NCBI GenBank assembly: GCA_016934775.1
Contig: JAFGSP010000087.1
Coordinates: 1 to 5,709 of the forward strand
DNA: 5,709 bases
DNA from: Candidatus Woesearchaeota archaeon
Lineage (GTDB): Archaea > Nanobdellota > Nanobdellia > Woesearchaeales > GW2011-AR15
Reading direction: 5' to 3'
This document shows, one piece after another, positions 1 through 3,741 of the stretch. The translations under genes and the position numbers were made by a program. Numbering within the stretch: the stretch's first letter is position 1; the number at the start of each line of letters is the position of its first letter. The notes beneath the pieces were generated by a model that was not told the origin of the DNA, searched no databases, and was given only the letters and a program-made list of their open reading frames with translations.

Positions 1-521
1 CCCTTGTTTCTCAGACCTCTGCTTTTCCTTCCGGAAGAAGTGAGTCCTCTTTCAACCCTGTTCCTGTGCTGGGGCTCTGACATCCATTTCAGCGAAGGCC
101 TGGATTTTATCTCAGGATGGTTTTTATCCACTAAAATGACCTCATACCATGCAAGGTTTCCGTCTTCAGCCACCCAGTATGAGTTCAATACCTCGCAGTT
201 AGGGTATCTCTTGTTGGCGCGCTCTTCAGCCACTCTCTGGTAATTCTTTGCAACAATCTTTCTGTGCCTTCTTGTCCTGGAGCTTCTTGCTTTCCTTATC
301 TTTGGCCTTGTCCTGCCTCCTCTTGAGACACGCTGCCTTACGATCACAAATCCCTGTATGGCCTTGTATCCCAATTCTCTGGCTCTGTCCAGCCTTGTAG
401 GCTTTTCAATCCTGACTGTGACAGGTTCTCTTCTCCACTGGATTAACCTTTCCCTCCACAAGTCAGGCATGTTTTGCTTAGGCTTTTTCCAAAGCTCCTT
501 TATATATTTGTATATTCCCAT
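1..521 (-). CDS. rpl15e: Ribosomal protein L15e, 3' end cut by window
   Basis: Component of the large (50S) ribosomal subunit, found in archaea and eukaryotes but not bacteria. The minus strand reads from ATG at 521 without a stop to the window edge: 173 complete codons, against roughly 185-195 for the family, so only the last few residues are missing. The start MGIYKYIKELWKKP, the block IQWRREPVTVRIEKP, the very basic segment QRVSRGGRTRPKIRKARSS, and the downstream YPNCEVLNSYWVAEDG and PEIKSRPSLKWM are typical L15e sequence. A GGTGAA ribosome-binding site lies at 531-526, four bases before the ATG, which fixes the start. It is divergent from S6e, about 240 bp away. Identification is by recalled family motifs, not a search. 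Confidence 0.96.
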   Translation of the reverse strand, partial: MGIYKYIKELWKKPKQNMPDLWRERLIQWRREPVTVRIEKPTRLDRARELGYKAIQGFVIVRQRVSRGGRTRPKIRKARSSRTRRHRKIVAKNYQRVAEERANKRYPNCEVLNSYWVAEDGNLAWYEVILVDKNHPEIKSRPSLKWMSEPQHRNRVERGLTSSGRKSRGLRNK

Positions 522-547
522 TATGTTCACCTTTTAAGATTCAGGCT

Positions 548-560
548 CCCCTGATAGGGG
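548..560 (-). other. CCCCT-ATC-AGGGG hairpin in L15e leader
   Basis: A 5-bp perfect stem with a three-base loop lies 27 bases upstream of the L15e start codon, in what should be its 5' untranslated region. It is GC-rich in otherwise AT-rich surroundings. It could be a small regulatory hairpin, but the stem is short and chance is not excluded. Confidence 0.3.
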
Positions 561-584
561 TTAGTCCCACATTTCTTAGATCAG

Positions 585-610
585 AGAAAAATATGGCTGT
601 TTAAAAAAGT
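585..610 (-). promoter_or_regulatory. Possible TATA region for L15e
   Basis: On the minus strand this stretch holds two A/T-rich candidates, TTTTTTAAAC (about 608-599) and CATATTTTTC (about 594-585). Either would place the start of transcription about 40-60 bases upstream of the L15e ATG, leaving room for the GGTGA site and the hairpin. Neither is a strong consensus match. Confidence 0.3.
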
Positions 611-649
611 TTAGGAAATTCAGGAGATAATACCCAACTTAACACAATC

Positions 650-659
650 TTTTTATACT
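650..659 (+). promoter_or_regulatory. TATA box for S6e
   Basis: TTTTTATACT is the best TATA-like element upstream of the S6e gene. With normal archaeal spacing, transcription would start near 680, giving a leader of about 80 bases that ends in the GGTGA ribosome-binding site at 750-754. Confidence 0.5.
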
Positions 660-680
660 CCTTTCTAATCCTCTCTCTTG

Positions 681-737
681 CTGAGGCTAATTAGTCCTTG
701 GGTTGATTCCAATCGGAACTTAAATCATAGTTCTCAG
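681..737 (+). other. Possible structured leader of S6e mRNA
   Basis: CTGAG (681-685) can pair with CTCAG (733-737), enclosing TTCC/GGAA (707-710 with 715-718, tetraloop AATC) or, as a competing pairing, GAACT/AGTTC (716-720 with 729-733). The outer stem begins about where transcription should start and ends 12 bases before the ribosome-binding site. All stems are only 4-5 bp, so this is suggestive only. Confidence 0.25.
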
Positions 738-760
738 ACAAGAATATAAGGTGAAAATTA

Positions 761-1192
761 ATGGCAGAATTTAAGCTTGTTATAGGCGACCCTAAGTCAG
801 GGAAGTGCCACCAGGTTGTTGTCTCAGAAGGCAACGCAGACTTCTTCAAAGGGAAGAAGATTGGAGATAAAGTGAGAGGAGAATCCTTTGATTTTCCGGG
901 ATATGAGTTCGAGATTACAGGCGGAGCAGATTACTGCGGTTTTCCAATGAGGAAAGACATTGAAGGGCCTGTGAGGAAGAAAGTCCTCATTGTAGACGGT
1001 GTAGGCACAAGACACAAAGAGAAAGGTATAAGGAAAAGAAGGACTGTGTGCGGAAACACCATCCATGAGAAAATAACCCAGATATCACTTAAAGTGCTGA
1101 AGCACGGCAAGAAGCCTTTGGGTGAACCTGCTGAAGAGCTTGCAGATGCTGAAGCTCCGAAAGAAGTTCCTGCTGAGGATAAAAAAGAATAA
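761..1192 (+). CDS. rps6e: Small-subunit ribosomal protein S6e
   Basis: Component of the small (30S) ribosomal subunit, shared by archaea and eukaryotes. The 143-residue product starts with the S6e core MAEFKLVIGDPKSGK, followed by the signature ITGGADYCGFPMR near residues 52-64 and the RKRRTVCGNTIHEKITQISLK block near residues 91-111. The last 25 or so residues are an acidic, alanine-rich extension ending EDKKE, giving a protein slightly longer than many archaeal S6e proteins. GGTGA at 750-754, six bases before the ATG, supports the start. It has its own promoter, is divergent from L15e and converges on the small gene ending at 1197. Confidence 0.97.
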   Translation: MAEFKLVIGDPKSGKCHQVVVSEGNADFFKGKKIGDKVRGESFDFPGYEFEITGGADYCGFPMRKDIEGPVRKKVLIVDGVGTRHKEKGIRKRRTVCGNTIHEKITQISLKVLKHGKKPLGEPAEELADAEAPKEVPAEDKKE

Positions 1193-1195
1193 TAA

Positions 1196-1210
1196 TTTAT
1201 TTTTTATATT
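1196..1210 (+). terminator. T-rich terminator after S6e
   Basis: A T-rich run (TTTATTTTTTATATT) starts four bases after the S6e stop codon, with no stem before it. That fits archaeal termination at U-tracts. It overlaps the end of the convergent 48-codon gene. Confidence 0.5.
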
Positions 1211-1343
1211 CAATCAAGACAATTAATCTGGATGATTTGGGAATTGAGTCAAGGCTTGCTTTTTCAATCATTTCTTTGTTTTTCCTGAAAAAAGAGTTGC
1301 AGTCCTTTATGCTCAGGAATTTTTTGACTTCGTATTCCGTCAT
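1197..1343 (-). CDS. Small hypothetical protein, 48 aa, leaderless
   Basis: I do not recognise this protein. A longer reading from 1421 would pass through its own promoter region, so I choose the ATG at 1343, giving MTEYEVKKFLSIKDC... to ...IVLIEYKK. It is soluble-looking, charged and lysine-rich, with no signal peptide or membrane segment and two cysteine/phenylalanine-rich positions around residues 15-20. The case for a real gene is the promoter: ATTTATATT on this strand is centred about 27 bp before the ATG, the distance expected for a leaderless archaeal mRNA. It is divergent from the winged-helix gene at 1441 and shares that TATA box, so the two may be co-regulated. It could still be a chance ORF. 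Confidence 0.5.
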   Translation of the reverse strand: MTEYEVKKFLSIKDCNSFFRKNKEMIEKASLDSIPKSSRLIVLIEYKK

Positions 1344-1365
1344 TTTGTTATAGAATTTAATGATG

Positions 1366-1374
1366 AATATAAAT
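1366..1374. promoter_or_regulatory. Symmetric TATA box between divergent genes
   Basis: AATATAAAT on plus reads ATTTATATT on minus, so the same bases can serve as a TATA box both ways. Minus-strand transcription would begin about at the ATG of the 48-codon gene (1343); plus-strand transcription near 1396-1400, about 40 bases before the winged-helix gene. Confidence 0.55.
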
Positions 1375-1379
1375 CTTTT

Positions 1380-1400
1380 GGTATAGATTAGGTATAGATT
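1380..1400 (+). repeat. Tandem 10-bp repeat, candidate operator
   Basis: GGTATAGATT occurs twice, at 1380-1389 and 1391-1400, offset by 11 bp, about one helical turn. It sits immediately beside the divergent TATA box and across the expected plus-strand transcription start, upstream of a gene for a winged-helix DNA-binding protein. Binding on one DNA face and autoregulation is the natural inference; no protein-binding evidence is available. Confidence 0.45.
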
Positions 1401-1440
1401 TGAAGTAATGTTATTATTCACTGAGGATGTGATTTAGCTC

Positions 1441-1710
1441 ATGGAAGATGTTGATGTCAAAGAGTACAGCTGGATCGTAAGAGGAAAGCAGAGACGCGAT
1501 ATAATCAGGCATATAGACAGCCTTGAGACACCCACCCAGATTTCCCAGAAAGCCAAATACTCTCTTAATCACACAAGCAGGGTGCTGAATGAGTTCAGGG
1601 AGCACGGCATAGTGAAGCTTGTCAATCCTGACCAGAAGACTGGCAGGCTTTATACACTTACGCAAAAAGGCAAGCTGATAAGGGATAAGCTAAGAGAAAA
1701 GACTTCTTAA
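1441..1710 (+). CDS. Winged helix-turn-helix transcriptional regulator
   Basis: An 89-residue protein made almost entirely of one winged helix-turn-helix domain, of the single-domain MarR/ArsR-like sort common in archaea. Residues 17-28 form helix 1, PTQISQKA (31-38) is the first HTH helix, SLNHTSRVLNEFREHG (41-56) carries the recognition helix, and KTGRLYTLTQKG (66-77) is the beta wing. No metal-binding cysteine cluster or ligand domain is visible, so the effector is unknown. A GTGAT ribosome-binding site at 1429-1433 supports the ATG at 1441. The tandem repeat upstream suggests that it controls itself and possibly the divergent 48-codon gene. Its last 21 bases overlap the end of radC on the opposite strand. 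The fold is confident, the target is not. Confidence 0.85.
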   Translation: MEDVDVKEYSWIVRGKQRRDIIRHIDSLETPTQISQKAKYSLNHTSRVLNEFREHGIVKLVNPDQKTGRLYTLTQKGKLIRDKLREKTS

Positions 1711-2391
1711 ATCACTTGATTCCCTTAAGCTGACGTAACAGTTATCGCCTATTATTATGTGATCAAGCAAAGGTATCCCGATAAGCTTAGATGCCCTTAT
1801 TATCTGCTTTGTTATATCTATATCTTCCCTGCTCGGCCCCGGGTCTCCGGAGGGATGGTTATGAGCTATTATGATGGCGGCGGCAGACTCTTTTATTGCT
1901 GGCTTGAGTATCTCTCTGGGGTGGATAGTGGATGCATCTAGAGTGCCGATGGATAGAATTTCCTGCTTCATCACCCTTTTCCTCGTGTTTAGAAATAGCC
2001 CTATGAGGTGCTCTCTCTTCTTCAGCCTCATGCCCGGATGAAGCAGCCTGAAAACATCTTCTGCGCATGATATCATTGCCTTCGGCTCTGATGAAGAGGA
2101 AGTGAGCCTCCTGCCAAGCTCAAAGCACGCCACTATCTGGCATGCCTTGGCAGAGCCCAGACCGTGTATGCTGCAGAGGCTTGAGACATTCTCTTCAGAT
2201 AGCCGCCTGAGGTCATATCTTGATAGAATGCCTTTTGACATCTCAAGCACATTCATCTGCCTCGTTCCTTTTCCCAGGATTATGGCCATGAGCTCAGAAT
2301 TGCTCAGCACTGCCGGGCCTTTTTCCATCAGCCTTTCCCTTGGTCTTTCCTCTGTCGGGAAATCCCTAATCTTAAGCACGTATTGTTGCAT
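1690..2391 (-). CDS. radC: RadC family JAB/MPN-domain protein
   Basis: A full-length RadC (UPF0758) protein of 233 residues. The N-terminal part is the helix-hairpin-helix region: residues 7-40 (KIRDFPTEERPRERLM then LSNSELMAIILGKG) and SIHGLGSAKACQIVACFELGRR near 74-95. The C-terminal part is the JAB/MPN metalloprotease-like domain, with GTLDASTIHPREILKPAI (149-166) and AHNHPSGDPGPSREDID (176-192). The presumed zinc ligands H177, H179 and D190 are all present. The biochemical role of RadC is unsettled; the old DNA-repair assignment is doubtful, and a nuclease or recombination link has been proposed. The family is mostly bacterial and patchy in archaea, so ancient transfer is possible. The ATG at 2391 lies about 29 bp after a TATA box, so the mRNA is probably leaderless. 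Confidence 0.95.
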   Translation of the reverse strand: MQQYVLKIRDFPTEERPRERLMEKGPAVLSNSELMAIILGKGTRQMNVLEMSKGILSRYDLRRLSEENVSSLCSIHGLGSAKACQIVACFELGRRLTSSSSEPKAMISCAEDVFRLLHPGMRLKKREHLIGLFLNTRKRVMKQEILSIGTLDASTIHPREILKPAIKESAAAIIIAHNHPSGDPGPSREDIDITKQIIRASKLIGIPLLDHIIIGDNCYVSLRESSDLRSLFS

Positions 2392-2415
2392 TTTTTATTA
2401 ATCTATTAGGCAGGG

Positions 2416-2424
2416 TTTAAATAT
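2416..2424 (-). promoter_or_regulatory. TATA box for radC
   Basis: ATATTTAAA on the minus strand is centred about 29 bp before the radC ATG, with no ribosome-binding site between, as expected for a leaderless archaeal transcript. It is one arm of an 11-bp perfect inverted repeat with 2455-2465. Confidence 0.6.
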
Positions 2425-2465
2425 GTTACGCGGGAATGTCCAGTGGACTCAGGCACATATTTAAA
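2416..2465. repeat. Mirror TATA boxes around a small palindrome
   Basis: TTTAAATATGT (2416-2426) and ACATATTTAAA (2455-2465) are perfect 11-bp inverted copies separated by 28 bp. Between them, nearly at the centre, lies GTCCA-G-TGGAC (2438-2448). The layout is that of a divergent promoter pair with a possible operator in the middle. The leftward unit is radC; the rightward unit would be the candidate RNA. Confidence 0.5.
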
Positions 2466-2466
2466 T
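2457..2466 (+). promoter_or_regulatory. TATA box for rightward intergenic transcript
   Basis: ATATTTAAAT on plus matches the archaeal TATA consensus and predicts a transcription start near 2485-2490. The next plus-strand protein gene starts about 265 bp later and has its own nearer candidate, so this promoter would drive the hairpin-rich stretch that follows. Confidence 0.4.
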
Positions 2467-2484
2467 CAAGAAAGCAGAAATACT

Positions 2485-2694
2485 CATTGAATTCGTAAAG
2501 TTCAACAAGTTGAACAAATCCACTTCCTTCACTAATAAATTCAGAGAATCTTTTGTGTGCCAGAAATGTATGATTTCTGAGCATATGTAGGGGATATCAC
2601 AAGCTATGCTTGTGTATTACGAACTAAGGTGAGTATAGTGGATTTTCAGCAGTTTCATTAATTAGGTTTCTTTTCAGAAACAGGTTTTTCTTCT
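2485..2694 (+). ncRNA. Candidate structured non-coding RNA
   Basis: Most of the 359-bp gap between radC and the next gene is this element. Perfect stems in order are GTTCAA/TTGAAC (2500-2505 with 2510-2515), a closing stem AAATCCACT/AGTGGATTT (2516-2524 with 2637-2645) that starts directly after the first hairpin, a possible inner extension CCTT/AAGG (2526-2529 with 2626-2629), CAGAAAT/ATTTCTG (2561-2567 with 2573-2579), CACAAGC/GCTTGTG (2598-2604 with 2608-2614), and GTTTCT/AGAAAC (2666-2671 with 2676-2681) followed by a T-tract (2685-2694). A TATA box lies at the right distance upstream. The nested fold with promoter and terminator-like end supports an RNA gene. It matches no SRP RNA, RNase P RNA or C/D-box pattern I could recognise. 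A 52-codon ORF on the minus strand is an alternative reading of part of it. Confidence 0.4.
2666..2694 (+). terminator. Hairpin plus T-tract ending candidate RNA
   Basis: GTTTCT (2666-2671) and AGAAAC (2676-2681) form a 6-bp stem with a TTTC loop, followed after three bases by TTTTTCTTCT. This resembles an intrinsic terminator and would end a rightward transcript before the promoter of the small membrane protein gene. Confidence 0.4.
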
Positions 2695-2708
2695 CCCAAC
2701 CGCAAAAC

Positions 2709-2717
2709 ATTAATACT
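2709..2717 (+). promoter_or_regulatory. Possible TATA box, small membrane protein
   Basis: ATTAATACT lies about 25 bp before the ribosome-binding site of the 65-residue membrane protein. ATTAAT recurs at 2709-2714, 2721-2726 and 2729-2734, so the exact element is uncertain. Confidence 0.35.
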
Positions 2718-2750
2718 CCTATTAATCTATTAATCATTCAGGTGATCACA

Positions 2751-2948
2751 ATGGCAAAGAAAAAAATATCAAAAGAAATGTCCTGCAACGGTCCTGCTGG
2801 AGCTGTCTACGGCCTGGGCTTTATAGGCGCACTTATCTATTACATAACCACTGCAGCAAGCTTCTGGGCCGGCGTCCTTGGGGTGCTGAAGGCTATAGTC
2901 TGGCCTGCCTTTGTAGTCTACGGTCTGCTCAAATCATTAGGGATGTAA
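2751..2948 (+). CDS. Small two-helix membrane protein, 65 aa
   Basis: A conserved-looking hypothetical membrane protein. The ATG at 2751 is chosen because GGTGATC at 2741-2747 is a clear ribosome-binding site; an in-frame GTG at 2742 lies inside it. The N-terminus is basic (MAKKKISKEMSC), followed by two hydrophobic segments at about residues 19-35 (YGLGFIGALIYYITTAA) and 36-62 (SFWAGVLGVLKAIVWPAF and onward). The pattern GAVYGLGFIGALIYYI...SFW.GVLG.LKAIVWPAF resembles small uncharacterised proteins I recall from archaeal and candidate-phylum bacterial genomes; no function is known to me. The lysine cluster predicts a cytoplasmic N-terminus. It stands alone, with convergent ferritin downstream. 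Confidence 0.8.
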   Translation: MAKKKISKEMSCNGPAGAVYGLGFIGALIYYITTAASFWAGVLGVLKAIVWPAFVVYGLLKSLGM

Positions 2949-2960
2949 AAAAAGAAAAGT
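2947..2960 (-). terminator. T-rich terminator after EncFtn gene
   Basis: On the minus strand a run of CTTTTCTTTTTTTA lies about 15 bases after the stop codon of the ferritin-like gene. It fits a U-tract archaeal terminator and touches the stop of the convergent membrane protein gene. Confidence 0.45.
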
Positions 2961-2974
2961 CATAGACTATTTGT

Positions 2975-3271
2975 TTACTCATGCTTTTGCTTTTCAGCCT
3001 CAGCTATATCCGTGCCGATGAACGTCAGGTATTCTTTTAATTCTCTTTCGAAATTCTCATCGTTCTGCTTTATCCATGCGATCAGCATAGCAGCATGCTC
3101 TTTTTCTTCATTTGCATTATGGATTAATATCCTCTTGAGGTTCTTGTCAGAGCAGGCATCTGCCCTCTGGTTATACCAATCAACTGCTTCAAGCTCCTCT
3201 TTCAATGAGTCTATCGCTCTTTTCATATCAAGTGTCTTTTCAGACAGGTCTTTCCGTTCTTCATGCAGCAT
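2975..3271 (-). CDS. Encapsulated-ferritin-type (EncFtn) ferroxidase
   Basis: A 98-residue two-helix ferritin-like protein matching the EncFtn family, whose subunits pair so that the di-iron ferroxidase site forms at the dimer interface. The first helix carries SLKEELEAVDWYNQRADA (22-39) and the second HNANEEKEHAAMLIAWI (51-67). By recalled alignment to Rhodospirillum rubrum EncFtn, E26, E56 and H59 are the iron ligands (its E32, E62, H65), and E25, E28 and W32 match its metal-entry residues E31, E34 and W38. The protein is shorter than bacterial EncFtn: after YLTFIGTD only about 12 charged residues remain, with no recognisable encapsulin-targeting peptide. No encapsulin gene lies in the window. 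GGGTGAT at 3281-3275 supports the ATG at 3271. It shares a TATA box with divergent TFS. Confidence 0.88.
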   Translation of the reverse strand: MLHEERKDLSEKTLDMKRAIDSLKEELEAVDWYNQRADACSDKNLKRILIHNANEEKEHAAMLIAWIKQNDENFERELKEYLTFIGTDIAEAEKQKHE

Positions 3272-3317
3272 ATTATCACCCTTTTTGTTTATTTTGAATT
3301 ACAGTAAATGTGCTATC

Positions 3318-3326
3318 TTTATATAT
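3318..3326. promoter_or_regulatory. Shared TATA box for EncFtn and TFS
   Basis: TTTATATAT on plus (ATATATAAA on minus) is a strong TATA box in both directions. It is centred about 26 bp before the TFS ATG, implying a leaderless mRNA, and about 50 bp before the ferritin ATG, implying a leader of some 24 bases that carries the GGGTGAT site. Confidence 0.6.
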
Positions 3327-3347
3327 CTTCTGTGATTCAGCCATGAT

Positions 3348-3650
3348 ATGAAATTTTGCCCTAAGTGCGGTTCTCTCCTCATACCAAAAGAGGGAAAGCT
3401 TGAATGCGGTTGCGGCTACTCTGAGACCTCAACAATAAAGTTCAGGGAAGAGATACATCCTCCAAAAGATATTGAAGTTATTGATGAGGCCACTGAGCAT
3501 ATAGGTGACACAGTAATACCCATAGTGTGCTGGAACTGCGGGCATCGGGGAGTATATTTCTGGATGGTGCAGATGAGAAGGGCAGACGAGCCTCCTACCA
3601 GGTTTTACAAGTGCAGAAAGTGCAAGAAAGTGTGGAGATCCGGAAAATAA
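3348..3650 (+). CDS. tfs: Transcription factor S (TFIIS/RPB9-like)
   Basis: Archaeal TFS rescues backtracked RNA polymerase by stimulating cleavage of the nascent transcript. The 100-residue protein has the full two-zinc-ribbon layout. The N-terminal ribbon uses C4, C7, C20 and C22 (CPKCGSLL...CGCG) and docks on polymerase; a linker covers about 30-57; the C-terminal TFIIS ribbon uses C61, C64, C89 and C92. The catalytic acidic pair is intact as D80-E81 in QMRRADEPPTRFYKC, so this should be a cleavage-active TFS and not an inhibitory paralogue. Length is usual for the family. The ATG at 3348 lies about 26 bp after a strong TATA box, implying a leaderless transcript. Confidence 0.96.
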   Translation: MKFCPKCGSLLIPKEGKLECGCGYSETSTIKFREEIHPPKDIEVIDEATEHIGDTVIPIVCWNCGHRGVYFWMVQMRRADEPPTRFYKCRKCKKVWRSGK

Positions 3651-3678
3651 TCAACCAAAAAGTTGAATTTTCTTCAAC
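3651..3678 (+). terminator. Alternative hairpins after TFS stop
   Basis: Directly after the TFS stop codon, TCAAC (3651-3655) can pair with GTTGA (3662-3666), followed by a T-rich ATTTTCTT. The same middle segment, GTTGAA (3662-3667), can instead pair with TTCAAC (3673-3678). The first form looks like a terminator; the second would disrupt it. Termination after TFS is the simplest reading. Confidence 0.4.
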
Positions 3679-3680
3679 CG

Positions 3681-3691
3681 AATATATATAA
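3681..3691 (+). promoter_or_regulatory. TATA box for 93-codon gene
   Basis: AATATATATAA is the stronger of two TATA-like elements before the next gene; a second, CTATATTAT, lies at 3702-3710. They predict transcription starts near 3711 and 3732 respectively, giving a leader of 10-30 bases before the ATG at 3742. Confidence 0.45.
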
Positions 3692-3741
3692 TGTAGTTCT
3701 GCTATATTATCTTTAAGTAGTACTAACTATCGGGTGTGCCT

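Noticed and set aside
4..243. Plus-strand ORF of 79 codons at the left edge
   Set aside because: It is the antisense of the L15e gene, which is unmistakable on the minus strand.
701..719. GGTTGATTCCAATC resembling a tRNA T-arm
   Set aside because: No acceptor, D or anticodon arm can be assembled around it; it lies in the S6e leader.
1344..1421. N-terminal extension of the 48-codon gene up to an ATG at 1421
   Set aside because: It would translate the TATA box and the tandem repeat; the ATG at 1343 sits at the correct leaderless distance from the TATA box.
2570..2580. ATGATTTCTGA resembling C and D boxes of a C/D guide RNA
   Set aside because: The C-box-like and D-box-like bases are only a few bases apart, with no room for a guide and no second C'/D' pair; they form one arm and the loop of a hairpin.
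2426..2584. 52-codon minus-strand ORF (MLRNHTFLAHKRFSEF... to ...SPLDIPA) across the intergenic hairpins
   Set aside because: The residue sequence looks fairly protein-like, but there is no ribosome-binding site and no good TATA box at the right distance, and it runs through the mirrored TATA region of radC. The nested stems are better explained by an RNA. A homologue search of these residues would settle it.
2742..2750. GTG start at 2742 for the small membrane protein
   Set aside because: This GTG is part of the GGTGATC ribosome-binding site for the ATG at 2751.
3012..3335. Plus-strand ORF of 107 codons, Ser/Phe-rich and membrane-like
   Set aside because: It is the shadow of the EncFtn gene and runs through the shared promoter; the minus-strand product has full EncFtn motifs.
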